64,000 bases of DNA from Hyphomicrobiales bacterium (GCA_025363755.1 JANYLQ010000061.1:1-64000), one strand, 5' to 3'. Positions 1-10,483 are shown, numbered from the stretch's first letter. Numbers and translations: made by a program. Notes: generated by a model not told the origin, from the sequence alone.

Positions 1-22
1 TCAGAAAGGCGCCCTCTTCATT

Positions 23-1330
<1,308 letters not shown>

Positions 1331-1532
1331 TTATGATCAGGTCATATGACAATTGCAAGAAAATTGAGGTGCGCACATCAGAATGTTGATGTGTGACTTA
1401 GGCATGGCTCAGCTGGATATGAAAGCAGTTATTCCATCCTTTAGTGGGGAGAAGTGAAGCTATGGCCATCTTACCCGGACTGGGGGAACGGTGATGTAGA
1501 CGTATTGTTGCTTTTCGTCTTAAACTGTTCCT

Positions 1533-2105
1533 ATGAAAGTTTATCATATCGCAAGTTTGGTTTTGGTCTCTGTTATGACGCAGCCGCAGATTGCTTTTGC
1601 CGACTGCAGTGCGACTGTATCAAAAAAATGGAATGTGGGGCGAAGTTTGCCCTACTCCGTCGACGCATCATCGCTTGGTCCAGACTGTAAACGAGCGGTA
1701 GCTGTGATGGTGGTGCGTGATGGCAAGGGCGATGTTAAATATAGTCTTTCGATGGCCACTAAGGATAACGCGGTGTTTAGCAACTTGGCCGATGCATCAG
1801 TTGCCGATATCAAGAGCATGCGCGTTGCTTTGGGAGACTGGCTTGATGCGGGTCTTTCTTCAAAGAAGAACAAGCTTTCTAAATTTCTTGAATGGAAGGC
1901 CGGCACAGAGGGCCCCTCCGAAAACCCACCAGCGGAGTTTCCATTTACAGTGAATAGTGAAGTTTCGCGTGATACTTATGAAGAGTGGCGAAAGCAAAAC
2001 GTTCCGGTGTTTTGCTTTGTGCAAGGTATGGAGAGCATGCGCTGTGTTGTGTTGACGAAGGATGGTAATATTAGCGAAGTTGGAATTCAAAGTTTTCCAG
2101 GTTAA
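1533..2105 (+). CDS. Small exported protein of unknown function
   Basis: 190 residues beginning with a typical Sec signal peptide (about 1-23, cleavage expected after IAFA), so the mature protein is probably periplasmic. The mature part contains four cysteines (DCSA and PDCKR near the N-terminus, FCFV and MRCV near the C-terminus), which would allow two disulfides. I recognise no domain. There is no clear Shine-Dalgarno sequence in front of the ATG. It is convergent with rlpA, with only 3 bases between the stop codons. A real gene is favoured by the signal peptide and cysteine pattern, but no function is proposed. Confidence 0.7.
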   Translation: MKVYHIASLVLVSVMTQPQIAFADCSATVSKKWNVGRSLPYSVDASSLGPDCKRAVAVMVVRDGKGDVKYSLSMATKDNAVFSNLADASVADIKSMRVALGDWLDAGLSSKKNKLSKFLEWKAGTEGPSENPPAEFPFTVNSEVSRDTYEEWRKQNVPVFCFVQGMESMRCVVLTKDGNISEVGIQSFPG

Positions 2106-2108
2106 ACG

Positions 2109-3119
2109 CTAGTTCTTGAAAGCCACCTGTTGGATCTGCGTTTCAACGATGCGTGCATCCTCGAATCCATTTTCAACTGCTGTATCGAGCGCTGTATTTG
2201 CATCCTCTTTATTATCCAGAGGACCGATCTGCACACGGTATAATGGCCCATTTGCACCGACGGCTTTTACGATCTGGGTGGGGCCAAAGCCCGCCAATCT
2301 GTTATAGGCATCCTTGGCGTTTTCCAAATCATGGAACACCCCGACGCGTACCATATAGCCTGCGCTATCCGATGGCAGTATGTCTTGTCCGTCAACACTT
2401 GCTTGTTGAATGCCTGAATCCTGGGGTTCAACATCGTATTTTGGATTGTGTTTTCGCGTCGCTATTTGAATTGGAGCTTGGGCATTTGAATCATCAGCCA
2501 TTGATGCGATCTGACTTGAAGATGCACCATTGTTCAGCGCTTCGTTCATGGCCATCATGTGTTGCGACGAATCCTCCAATGGTGCCGGGCCAATGAGTTT
2601 GACACGAACATGGGTTTTGCCTTTGTTACGGTAGCCCAAAACATCTGCGGCTTTTTTGGAAAGATCAATGATACGCGTATCAACAAAAGGTCCACGGTCG
2701 TTGATCCGAACGATTACTTTGCGACCATTATCGAGATTGGTGACCAAAGCGTAGCTCGGCAGCGGTAAGGTGGCGTGAGCAGCGGTCAACGTGTTCATGT
2801 CGAACCACTCGCCGTTTGAGGTTCTGCGCTTGTGGAAAGCTTCACCATACCAAGAAGCGATGCCGGTTTTGTCGTAGCCCGGCTGTTCATGGGGCGTCCA
2901 GGTGCGGCCTGCAACTTGATAAGCGTTGCCGACTTGATATTTTCCGCCGCCAAAAGGAATGGGGCCTCGCCCACGATAATATGGACTGCCCTTTCCAGCG
3001 AAAGGATCAAGGCCTGCGCCTTTCCAACCGCGATGAGGTGGTGGATTATGGCTCGAGCAGCCTGCAAGAAAAACCGCGCAGAGGCTGGCGATCACAACAC
3101 TTGAAGATGATTTACGCAT
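2109..3119 (-). CDS. rlpA: RlpA-family septal ring lytic transglycosylase, lipoprotein
   Basis: Envelope protein expected to act on denuded peptidoglycan strands at the division septum. The sequence has a lipoprotein signal with lipobox LAGCSS, a double-psi beta-barrel RlpA domain (GIASWYGEAFHKRRTSNGE through NDRGPF, about residues 85-180) and a C-terminal SPOR domain (about 250-325) that would bind denuded glycan. The ATG at 3119 is preferred over the upstream TTG because GTGGAG sits just before it. Two other SPOR proteins occur in this window (near 43-45 kb and 51 kb). Family assignment is firm; transglycosylase activity is inferred from characterised homologues. Confidence 0.93.
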   Translation of the reverse strand: MRKSSSSVVIASLCAVFLAGCSSHNPPPHRGWKGAGLDPFAGKGSPYYRGRGPIPFGGGKYQVGNAYQVAGRTWTPHEQPGYDKTGIASWYGEAFHKRRTSNGEWFDMNTLTAAHATLPLPSYALVTNLDNGRKVIVRINDRGPFVDTRIIDLSKKAADVLGYRNKGKTHVRVKLIGPAPLEDSSQHMMAMNEALNNGASSSQIASMADDSNAQAPIQIATRKHNPKYDVEPQDSGIQQASVDGQDILPSDSAGYMVRVGVFHDLENAKDAYNRLAGFGPTQIVKAVGANGPLYRVQIGPLDNKEDANTALDTAVENGFEDARIVETQIQQVAFKN

Positions 3120-3226
3120 ACCCGACTCCACACACAAAAGAACTGAGCTTTAGAAGCCACAGAAAATGTTTTTGCGCGCGGAACGTAAAATTTTAGTCAA
3201 ATTGTTTGGTTAGCGTTTAGTAAAGT

Positions 3227-3991
3227 TTAGGGCTTAGACGGTGCTACTATTGGGCTGGCCGGAGCTGGCGTCGCGCTTAAGCTCGCGAGGCGCACTAAGT
3301 TTTTTGTCGAAATCGCAATACCTTTGTCTGCCGCTTTTTGATAAAACAGTTTGGCCTTATCCAAATCTTTTTTGGTGCCCCAGCCCATTTCATACATTCC
3401 GCCCAGATTATTCATGGCCCAACCATCTTCACCTTGGGCCGCTTGGTCGAACATTTTGAAAGCCTCATCGAGATTGCGGTCGGTGCCTAAGCCCTTGAGC
3501 AACATGACGCCTAAATTATTCTGTGCGACAGCGAGTTTTTGATCGGCGGCTTTTTTGTACCATTCGACAGCGGCCTTCAAATCCACCGACATGCCGTCGC
3601 CATTCTGAAACATTTGACCAAGCAGATTTTCTGAAGGGGCGTGCCCGTGTTTTGCAGCTGAATCTAAAAGTTTAATTGCTGTCGATTTATCTGCCTTAAG
3701 ACCAGGAGCGCCCTTATCCACCAGCTTGGCTAAGCGGTATTGAGCTTCGTAATTACCTGTGAGGGCAGCTTCGCGGTACCATTTTGCAGCCATGGCTGGG
3801 TCGGCTTTTGTATCGATACCGGACTCCAAAGCTTGGGCCACGGCCATCTTAGCATCAGGATCACCAGCCTTAGCCAATTGCATTTTTTTAACGAAGGGGA
3901 GCTGTTCCAAGCCATTATCGGCAGCATATGCTGTGGGGTTACCCAACAGCAAACACAGTGCCACCAAACTTATCCGGCTTAAAACAGACAT
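3227..3991 (-). CDS. Exported Sel1-repeat (TPR-like) protein
   Basis: 254 residues with an N-terminal signal peptide (about 1-23, ending TAYA) followed by roughly five Sel1-type repeats. The repeats carry the recurring pattern A-x-WYR/K-K-A-A and NLG-x-M/L-x-x-x-G (for example AAKWYREAA, AVEWYKKAADQ, NNLGVMLLKG, NNLGGMYEMGWG). Sel1 repeats form helical scaffolds for protein-protein interaction; partners cannot be read from the sequence. The start is supported by AGAGGAATGGG just before the ATG. It lies between rlpA and a DUF2147 gene on the same strand with modest gaps, so an envelope-related role is plausible but unproven. Confidence 0.88.
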   Translation of the reverse strand: MSVLSRISLVALCLLLGNPTAYAADNGLEQLPFVKKMQLAKAGDPDAKMAVAQALESGIDTKADPAMAAKWYREAALTGNYEAQYRLAKLVDKGAPGLKADKSTAIKLLDSAAKHGHAPSENLLGQMFQNGDGMSVDLKAAVEWYKKAADQKLAVAQNNLGVMLLKGLGTDRNLDEAFKMFDQAAQGEDGWAMNNLGGMYEMGWGTKKDLDKAKLFYQKAADKGIAISTKNLVRLASLSATPAPASPIVAPSKP

Positions 3992-4028
3992 CCCATTCCT
4001 CTTTTGTATTCGGTCAAAGCAGCGCTGG

Positions 4029-4451
4029 CTATTTTACGCGAACAAAATTTGAATCACGGCAGAATACCAGCCAGCAGCCTTTCAGAACCATTGTGCTGTC
4101 GGTCAGTGTTGCAATGGCGCGATATGAACCGCCGTCATCAGCATTATAGATATATCCCTTATAAGTATTTGGGCCGGTTTGCGTCATGCCGCTGATCACG
4201 GGCAGGCCCATAACGGGCCGACTGCGCAATGATTTGTTTGGGTTTAGCGCATCAAGCAACGGTGTGCCGTCGGGGTAGTTCTTGCTGGCAAGGTCAACAA
4301 TATTTGCACAAATGTTTTTACCACAATGAACAACTTTTACGGTAACTTTGCCCGTATTCAGTTTCCAGATTCCTTCTGGATTGATTTCAGCCAGAGCCAA
4401 AGGGCTGGCAATGACCATGGCGGCTAATGTTAGAATAAATTTACGAAACAT
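4029..4451 (-). CDS. Exported DUF2147-family protein
   Basis: 140 residues with a signal peptide (about 1-22, ending ALA) followed by a beta-rich DUF2147-type domain that opens with the pattern EGIWKLNTGKVTVKVV and closes with LKGCWLVFCRDSNFVRV. Four cysteines (HCGKNIC and GCWLVFC) suggest disulfides in the periplasm. The family lacks an assigned biochemical function. The ATG at 4451 is chosen over an upstream one because GAGGGACGTT precedes it closely. It is divergent from the class II aldolase gene, with about 100 bases between them. Confidence 0.85.
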   Translation of the reverse strand: MFRKFILTLAAMVIASPLALAEINPEGIWKLNTGKVTVKVVHCGKNICANIVDLASKNYPDGTPLLDALNPNKSLRSRPVMGLPVISGMTQTGPNTYKGYIYNADDGGSYRAIATLTDSTMVLKGCWLVFCRDSNFVRVK

Positions 4452-4547
4452 AACGTCCCTCATTCTCAATTCACTTTAAATATAGAAGCGGTTGTCGCCG
4501 TTCTCCGCTTACTATAGCATATCCCGAAATCCAAGGGAGTAGCTACG

Positions 4548-5315
4548 TTGAGCAATGTGACCAGCTTTAAATCGCAAAAGACTTCTGACGCGGACGAATG
4601 GCAATACCGTGTTGATCTTGCGGCAGCATTTAGGCTTGCGGCAAATAATGACTGGCATGAAGGTGTGGCCAACCATTTTAGCCTTGCAGTTTCGAAGGAT
4701 GGCAAGAAATTTCTAATGAATCCGCGATGGCGGCATTTTTCCAAAATCAAAGCATCAGAGCTTTTATTGCTGGATAGTGACGATCATGACACAATGAAAC
4801 GACCAAATGCACCAGATCTGACGGCTTGGAGTTTGCATGGCAGGCTTCATGCTGCCCTGCCCCAAGCACGGTGTATTATTCATCTGCATCCGCCTTATGC
4901 AACAGCAATTGCCTCATTGGCTGATCCCGAGATTAAGCCGATTGACCAAAACACAGCACGGTTTTTCAATCGTGTGGCGGTTGATATGGGTTATGGCGGC
5001 ATGGCCAATTCGGACGAAGAAGGTGACCGCCTGGCACGGTTGATGGGCAATAAGTCAATTATGATGATGGGCAATCATGGGGTTTTGATTTGTGCAGAGA
5101 CTGTGGCTGAAGCTTTTGATCTAACCTATTATTTGGAACGTTCATGCCGCAATCTCGTTTTGGCATATCAGACCGGGCAGCAGTTGCATGTGATGGCGCC
5201 CGATGTTGCCGAGAAAACGGCGCAAGAATGGGAAGCAGACCGCGAGCAGTTCCTGTCGCATTTTGAAGAGATGAAAAGCTTGTTGGACGGAACCGATCCA
5301 TCCTACAAGAATTAA
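4548..5315 (+). CDS. Class II aldolase/adducin-family protein
   Basis: 255 residues of the class II aldolase/adducin head-domain fold. Zinc-ligand positions are visible as the HLHPPYAT motif (two histidines) and MGNHGVL further on. Close relatives are annotated only generically, and the substrate, if it is an enzyme, cannot be deduced. The start is a TTG with AAGGGAG about ten bases upstream; no ATG lies close by in frame. It converges with the unknown gene at 5321. It is not adjacent to the DenD-like gene at 6.2 kb, although DenD-type dehydrogenases elsewhere work with class II aldolases (OtnC) in tetronate catabolism. Confidence 0.88.
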   Translation: MSNVTSFKSQKTSDADEWQYRVDLAAAFRLAANNDWHEGVANHFSLAVSKDGKKFLMNPRWRHFSKIKASELLLLDSDDHDTMKRPNAPDLTAWSLHGRLHAALPQARCIIHLHPPYATAIASLADPEIKPIDQNTARFFNRVAVDMGYGGMANSDEEGDRLARLMGNKSIMMMGNHGVLICAETVAEAFDLTYYLERSCRNLVLAYQTGQQLHVMAPDVAEKTAQEWEADREQFLSHFEEMKSLLDGTDPSYKN

Positions 5316-5320
5316 GCCTA

Positions 5321-5977
5321 TCAAGCTACAGTACGAATACGGAGCATGTCGGCGCGCAGGTTTTCCAGCACAGGAAGAAGTGTATGATTATCATTGGGTG
5401 ATTGATGCGCTTGATAAGCTGCAGCATCCGCCATTGCAGTTAGTTTTTCGAGCAACTCATTATATGTCTGTGCTGGCCGATCAAGCAATTCGTCCGGGCT
5501 GCCTGTGCGGGCTCTAGTTGGCAACGCTTCTAAAATATTATCGAGGCGCGAAGCTAATTTCGAAACTTGTTCGGATGGACCAAAGAAACCAAGATATTGC
5601 GGCTCTTCCGGCGTTTCAGACCCGGCTTGGCGACTAAATATCAATGGTTCGCTTGTGGTTTCTGCATCTTCATGTTCTTCTGCTTCCACATAAGACGTTT
5701 CGAGTTGCTCTTCGACTTCTACTCCAGCAAGTTCAGCGTGAATTTCACCTGATAATTTGGAGAGATCATAAGAGTGATAGAGTTTTGTCAATTCTCCGGA
5801 AGCCTGACCCAGCAACTTTTCAACTGCGCTTACGGCCTCAAACATAAACTGACCGCTGATTTGGAAATCAGTTTCATTTTTGTCGTAACAGTTTGTCAGT
5901 GATGAAAGAATTCCTCCAGCACGTAACAAAGCCTTGCCGATTTCATCAGCTGGATGCTTTTCCTCTTGCGCTGTCAA
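5321..5977 (-). CDS. Hypothetical protein, mostly helical
   Basis: About 218 residues, acidic and predicted mostly helical from composition, with no signal peptide, membrane segment or domain I recognise. There is an ATG at 6019, but GGGGAG lies seven bases ahead of a TTG at 5977, so the shorter form (starting TAQEEKHPADE after the initiator) is preferred. The upstream region is AT-rich. It converges with the class II aldolase gene (5-base gap). It is probably a real gene because the frame is long and free of a better competing frame; function unknown. Confidence 0.65.
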   Translation of the reverse strand: MTAQEEKHPADEIGKALLRAGGILSSLTNCYDKNETDFQISGQFMFEAVSAVEKLLGQASGELTKLYHSYDLSKLSGEIHAELAGVEVEEQLETSYVEAEEHEDAETTSEPLIFSRQAGSETPEEPQYLGFFGPSEQVSKLASRLDNILEALPTRARTGSPDELLDRPAQTYNELLEKLTAMADAAAYQAHQSPNDNHTLLPVLENLRADMLRIRTVA

Positions 5978-6222
5978 TGTCGTCTCCCCAACCACAATTC
6001 GCTGCAATATGGTTAACATATTATGTCGTTAATAATCATTAACGAGAATAAGTGCTTGATTTCAAGTGTAAAAATGTTTGTCCACAACCTATCATAGTCT
6101 TGGAAACGAATTTACTGATTCTCTTTTGTTAAAAAATCACCGATCAAATATGTATTTGGAGTTGCCAAATTTTGCGTATTTAAGATGTTTGTTCAGCATA
6201 TAGTTCTGATAGGATGGCGGAA

Positions 6223-7203
6223 ATGAATATTCTTGTAATTGGTGCTGGCGGAATGTTGGGAGACAAGCTTGTGAAACAGCTTGCGCAAGCCGGGCAGATA
6301 GCCGGCCAACAGATTACCAAGCTAACACGGCATGATGTTATTTTGCCGCCTGCTCCGCCCTCGAGTGATTTTGCAATCGCAACTTTGATGGGCGATGTTT
6401 CGAATGTTGGGGAAGCTGTTTCGGTTATCGCAGAAAAACCAGATCTGATTTTTCATTTGGCGGCAATTGTTTCAGGCGAGGCCGAGGCCGATTTTGACAA
6501 GGGTTACCGGATCAATCTGGATGGAACGCGAAATTTGCTGGAAGCGATCCGCGCTATCGGTGGAGGCTATTGCCCGAGGTTTATCTTTACGTCTTCGATC
6601 GCGGTGTTTGGCGCGCCATTTCCGGATTCGATTAGTGATGAATATTTCACGACGCCTTTGACCAGCTATGGCACGCAAAAGGCGATTTGTGAGTTGCTGA
6701 TTTCAGACTATTCACGACGGGGCATAATTGATGGTGCTGCGTTGCGCATGCCCACCGTTTGTGTGCGCCCGGGAAAGCCGAACAAAGCTGCTTCAGGATT
6801 TTTCTCAAATATCATTCGAGAACCTTTGGTTGGGTTAGAAGCTGTGCTGCCAGTGGGCGATAACGTGCGGCATTGGCATGCCTCGCCCCGCAAAGCTGTT
6901 GGAATGCTAATGCATGCGGCGGAAATGGATTTGACACAAATGGGAGCAAGGCGTGCGATTTCAATGCCTGGTGTTTCGTGCACGGTGGCTGAGCAGATTG
7001 AAGCATTGGCAAAGGTGGGCGGGGCCGACCGGGTAAAGTTGATCCGACGCGAACCGAATGAAACGATCATCAAGATCGTCAGCGGATGGCCCGAAAAATT
7101 TGATGCGCGGCGCGCTTCTGCTTTGGGATTTGTCGCTGATAGAAGTTTTGAAGATATTATTCGGGTGCATATTGATGACGAATTGCAAGGGAAACTGGCA
7201 TGA
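6223..7203 (+). CDS. denD: NAD-dependent epimerase/dehydratase, DenD (D-erythronate dehydrogenase)-like
   Basis: Extended short-chain dehydrogenase with a Rossmann nucleotide-binding motif at the N-terminus (GAGGMLG), the HLAA motif, a serine in FTSSIAVFG and the catalytic pair in SYGTQK. The stretch RPGKPNKAASGFFSNIIREP resembles DenD, which oxidises D-erythronate to 2-dehydro-D-erythronate. An in-frame ATG also occurs at 6214, but AGGATGGCGGA suits the ATG at 6223 better. The stop overlaps the next gene's start (ATGA), so it leads an operon with an oxygenase and a transporter. The family call is firm; the D-erythronate substrate is by resemblance only. Confidence 0.85.
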   Translation: MNILVIGAGGMLGDKLVKQLAQAGQIAGQQITKLTRHDVILPPAPPSSDFAIATLMGDVSNVGEAVSVIAEKPDLIFHLAAIVSGEAEADFDKGYRINLDGTRNLLEAIRAIGGGYCPRFIFTSSIAVFGAPFPDSISDEYFTTPLTSYGTQKAICELLISDYSRRGIIDGAALRMPTVCVRPGKPNKAASGFFSNIIREPLVGLEAVLPVGDNVRHWHASPRKAVGMLMHAAEMDLTQMGARRAISMPGVSCTVAEQIEALAKVGGADRVKLIRREPNETIIKIVSGWPEKFDARRASALGFVADRSFEDIIRVHIDDELQGKLA

Positions 7204-8000
7204 GCGAATTCAAGGTTGATGCGGCCACGATTGAAACTTTCAAGCGCGATGGCGCAGCCGTTATTCGCGGGGCATTTGCAGACTGGGTTGAGGTTTTGAG
7301 TGCAGGCATTGCGCGCAATATGGCAGAGCCCAGTGCTGATGTTAAAATCTATACTGGCACTAGTGGAGCTGGTCGGTTTTTTGGCGATTATTGCAATTGG
7401 GCGCGGATCTCGGAATATCGTGATTTCATATTTAACTCTTCTGCGGCATCAATTGGACGACAATTGATGGGCAGCCAGCATGTGCGATTATTTCACGAGC
7501 ACGTGTTGGTAAAAGAGGCGAGTGCTGATGTGGCAACGCCCTGGCATCAAGATCAGCCTTATTATTGCGTGGACGGCGATCAATCAGTGAGTCTTTGGAT
7601 TCCACTCGATGATGTGCCGCGCGAGCGCACTTTGGAGTTTGTTGCCGGTTCCCATAAATGGGGTAAATATTTCAGGCCCGAACGGTTTAATAAAACGCCA
7701 TTGAACGAAAATGATGGGTTGGAGCCTGTGCCTGATATTAATGGCAATCGCGATCAATATGATGTTTTGGGTTGGGCGTTAAAGCCAGGTGATGCTGTGG
7801 CGTTCAACTATAAGACACTGCACGGTGCGCCAGCCAATAACAGTGCATCGACTGGCCGACGTGCGTTTTCATTGCGGTTACTTGGTGATGATATTCGCTT
7901 TGCGCGGCGCGAAGGTGTTGTGACGTCTCCGCCATTTCGCGGCGTTACTTTGAAACATGGCGCTGTGATGGATGCGCCTGAGTTTCCCTTGATTGGCTAA
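7200..8000 (+). CDS. Phytanoyl-CoA dioxygenase (PhyH)-family oxygenase
   Basis: 266 residues of the PhyH family of non-haem Fe(II)/2-oxoglutarate-dependent oxygenases. The iron facial triad is visible as H-x-D in the PWHQDQPYY segment and a distal histidine in YKTLHGAP, and the 2-oxoglutarate-binding arginine is likely within GRRAFSLR. The family hydroxylates varied small molecules, so the substrate is open. It overlaps the DenD-like gene by four bases and the downstream transporter gene by eight, which implies translational coupling and a common substrate route. Confidence 0.9.
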   Translation: MSEFKVDAATIETFKRDGAAVIRGAFADWVEVLSAGIARNMAEPSADVKIYTGTSGAGRFFGDYCNWARISEYRDFIFNSSAASIGRQLMGSQHVRLFHEHVLVKEASADVATPWHQDQPYYCVDGDQSVSLWIPLDDVPRERTLEFVAGSHKWGKYFRPERFNKTPLNENDGLEPVPDINGNRDQYDVLGWALKPGDAVAFNYKTLHGAPANNSASTGRRAFSLRLLGDDIRFARREGVVTSPPFRGVTLKHGAVMDAPEFPLIG

Positions 8001-8901
8001 GAGCGCGATCATTCCCGAAAACCGATCGGTTGGCATTTTATGGATGCTGGCCACGATGTTTTGTTTCATCACGCTTGATGCAATTATGAAATACTCTTTG
8101 CAAACTTACTCACTTGTCGAAGTGACTTGGGCGCGGTTTTTCTTCGCAACTGTTGTTGCGGCTTTGGTGTGCGGTAAACGCTTGCCAGATTTGATGGTGA
8201 GCAAAGCGCCAAAACGGCAATTGTTGCGTTCAGTTTTTTTAATGACAACCACGGGGCTGTTTAATGCGGGTATTACGCACTTGCCCTTGGCCACTTGCAC
8301 GACAATTATGTTTTTAAGTCCGATCTTAGTGACCATGCTCTCCAATGTTGTGTTGGGTGAGCAAGTGGGGTGGCGGCGTTGGGCTGGAATTGTCATTGGG
8401 TTTCTCGGCGCTTTGGTGGTGATCCGCATATGGGAAGTTGGGATCACTGGCCTCAACATCGGAGCAGTGTTTATGTTGGGCGCAGCTTTTGCAAATGCGA
8501 GTTATCAAATCACCACGCGCGGTTTGCGCCATGACGATCCTCTGACATCGCTCCTTTTTACGGGTGCGGCAGGGGCTTTGGTGACTTCAATTCTTTTGCC
8601 ATTTCACTGGTCAATGCCGAACGCTTTTGGATGGCTGTTGCTGGTTTCAACTGGCGTTATGGGATGTGTGGGGCATTTATGTTTGATCAAAGCGTTTCAA
8701 GCCGCCCCTGCTTCGGTTGTGGCACCCTTTTCCTATAGTTCGCTTGTTTGGGCCACTCTGTTTGGGTTTGTGATTTGGGGCGATGTGCCAATCTGGACAA
8801 CAGCGCTGGGTGCCGCAATGATTATTGGATCAGGACTCTATATTTTCTTGCGCGAGAGGCACTTGGCTCTGGCTACCACTGAAGCTGCGGTTGAGACTTG
8901 A
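7993..8901 (+). CDS. EamA/DMT-superfamily transporter
   Basis: 302-residue integral membrane protein with ten predicted membrane segments arranged as two EamA repeats (first beginning near VGILWMLATMFCF, second near GAVFMLGAAFANASY). Drug/metabolite transporters of this type export or exchange small metabolites. The start is a TTG overlapping the end of the oxygenase gene; the first ATG would cut into the first membrane segment, so TTG is preferred. It is the last gene of the DenD-oxygenase-transporter operon and converges with the hydrolase gene. Substrate unknown. Confidence 0.9.
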   Translation: MAKSAIIPENRSVGILWMLATMFCFITLDAIMKYSLQTYSLVEVTWARFFFATVVAALVCGKRLPDLMVSKAPKRQLLRSVFLMTTTGLFNAGITHLPLATCTTIMFLSPILVTMLSNVVLGEQVGWRRWAGIVIGFLGALVVIRIWEVGITGLNIGAVFMLGAAFANASYQITTRGLRHDDPLTSLLFTGAAGALVTSILLPFHWSMPNAFGWLLLVSTGVMGCVGHLCLIKAFQAAPASVVAPFSYSSLVWATLFGFVIWGDVPIWTTALGAAMIIGSGLYIFLRERHLALATTEAAVET

Positions 8902-8906
8902 GTCCA

Positions 8907-9827
8907 TCACAATTTCACATTCAGAAATGCGATGACCTCTTCAACAATTCCCTTGTGGTCAACACCCCAGAAACAATGGTCTGCGCCTTCGATTGTCAAA
9001 AGTGTAACATCGCATCCCGCCCTCTTAAGACCGTTAGTCAAAGCGACACTTTGTGCATGCGGCACAAGGCGGTCTGCTGTGCCATGTTGAATTAAAAAAG
9101 GCGGTGCATTCGAATGCACATAATTGACAGGTGACGCTGCAATTGCGGCTGCTTGGTTTGTCTGAACAGCGCCACCGATCAGTCGCGACTCCGGTGATTT
9201 GGGATCATCAACTGACGACCAGTTTTGATCGATGCGCTGGCTTTGCATGGTCAACAACTCAGCTGGGCCAAACCAATTGACGACAGCTTGCACAGCACTC
9301 GAAGCTTTGGCTTTGCCGACTTCGCCTTCAAGTTCCGGACGGTGGCCAGTCAACCCGACCAAGGATGCCAAATGCCCGCCCGCTGAATCGCCCATTGCCG
9401 CAAAGCGATCGGGATCAACATTAAAATTCGCTGCGTTGACACGCAGAAAACGTATCGCTGATTTGCAATCATACAGCTGCATGGGGAAGATGCCTTCCGA
9501 TGAAAGGCGATAGGATATGCGCGACACGGCATAACCCGCCTCAAGAAGTTTGTTTATGAAATCAAGCTTGCGGTAGGTTGGGTTGGTCACAGTTGGGTCG
9601 CCTGCCAACCATGCGCCGCCGTGAATAAATATAACCAAAGGAAACGGCCCTACTCCCTTGGGCAGTGTTAAATCCAAAGTGAGAAACCTGAATCCAACTT
9701 CTGCGGCAAAAACTACATCGCGCCATTGCTTGCGGCCTTTGGCATCGACACCAGAGTTGTTTAAAGCTTCGTCAAAATCCATGCCGATGTCTTTGAACAT
9801 CGCGTCATAGGATTTATCCACCTTCAT
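8907..9827 (-). CDS. Alpha/beta hydrolase (esterase/lipase, hormone-sensitive-lipase-like)
   Basis: 306 residues. The oxyanion motif HGGAW, the nucleophile elbow GDSAGG, an acid in GTADRLVPH and the catalytic histidine in GADHCFWG mark an active serine esterase of the BD-FAE/HSL-like group. There is no signal peptide, so it is cytoplasmic. It overlaps the XRE/cupin regulator gene by four bases (ATGA) and is co-transcribed behind it. The neighbouring convergent operon encodes a dehydrogenase, an oxygenase and a transporter, so it may act on the same unknown compound. Confidence 0.9.
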   Translation of the reverse strand: MKVDKSYDAMFKDIGMDFDEALNNSGVDAKGRKQWRDVVFAAEVGFRFLTLDLTLPKGVGPFPLVIFIHGGAWLAGDPTVTNPTYRKLDFINKLLEAGYAVSRISYRLSSEGIFPMQLYDCKSAIRFLRVNAANFNVDPDRFAAMGDSAGGHLASLVGLTGHRPELEGEVGKAKASSAVQAVVNWFGPAELLTMQSQRIDQNWSSVDDPKSPESRLIGGAVQTNQAAAIAASPVNYVHSNAPPFLIQHGTADRLVPHAQSVALTNGLKRAGCDVTLLTIEGADHCFWGVDHKGIVEEVIAFLNVKL

Positions 9828-10438
9828 TGGCCTTGACCCGTTTGCCTCAACGCCAAGACCATAACCGCATGCGCCTCACCCTGCCCTACATTGACAATTT
9901 TATGCGGAACATCGGCGCGGTAACGTAACGCCTCGCCGGGCTTTCCGGTTTTGGTTTCGGTACCCGTCGTAATCTCAAGTTCGCCCGAAACAATATAAAG
10001 ATGCTCTATTGTACCTTGCGGATGAGGCTCAGATTCCAAGACGCCTTTCGGCTTTGCATGGAAGTCATACCACTGAAAACTATCAACCAAACTCAATGGC
10101 CCAACAATGGCCAGCCGGCACAGGCCGTCCTGACTTTCAAGCATGGGGATGCCCGATTTGGTCTGATGCTCAATAAAAAGTGAACTTGTCTCACCGCGCA
10201 ACACTTCATCGACGGTTGTATCCAACGCCCGCGAGAGGCGGATAACGGTTGAAAGCGTGGGGTTGGTTTCGTTGCGCTCGATCTGCGAAATGATGGATTT
10301 GGCCACACCAGATTGTTCCGACAACTCACCCAGCGACAGGTTATAAGCCTTGCGCAAACGCTGAATGGTTTTGCCCAATTCAGCGCCCGATTCACCATTA
10401 TTTGAAGGGGGAGTTTTTACCCCGCGACGCGTTGACAT
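9824..10438 (-). CDS. XRE-family transcriptional regulator with C-terminal cupin domain
   Basis: 204 residues. The N-terminal helix-turn-helix (about 23-78) has the pattern IQRLRKAYNLSLGELSEQSG and SQIERNETNPTLST. The C-terminal half is a cupin_2 barrel (PHPQGTIEHLYIVSGELEI, ALRYRADVPHKI) that probably binds a small ligand. GGAC lies ahead of the ATG. A perfect 7+7 inverted repeat 24-45 bases upstream suggests autoregulation. It is the first gene of an operon with the hydrolase and is a candidate regulator of the facing DenD operon. Confidence 0.93.
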   Translation of the reverse strand: MSTRRGVKTPPSNNGESGAELGKTIQRLRKAYNLSLGELSEQSGVAKSIISQIERNETNPTLSTVIRLSRALDTTVDEVLRGETSSLFIEHQTKSGIPMLESQDGLCRLAIVGPLSLVDSFQWYDFHAKPKGVLESEPHPQGTIEHLYIVSGELEITTGTETKTGKPGEALRYRADVPHKIVNVGQGEAHAVMVLALRQTGQGQ

Positions 10439-10461
10439 TTGCTTGTCCTTTGTTTAGAACC

Positions 10462-10483
10462 ATCGTTCTGTATAACGAACGAT
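10462..10483. promoter_or_regulatory. Candidate operator upstream of the XRE/cupin regulator
   Basis: Perfect inverted repeat ATCGTTC-N8-GAACGAT, centred in the 162-base gap between the regulator gene (minus strand) and cysG (plus strand). Its size and symmetry fit a dimeric helix-turn-helix protein. The minus strand contains TTATAC inside the repeat, a possible -10 element, so binding would block the regulator's own promoter. No experiment supports it. Confidence 0.5.

Noticed and set aside
6000-6060. Possible CtrA-type site TTAATAATCATTAAC upstream of the unknown gene
   Set aside because: Half-sites are separated by six bases where the usual spacing is seven, and the region is AT-rich, so chance is likely.
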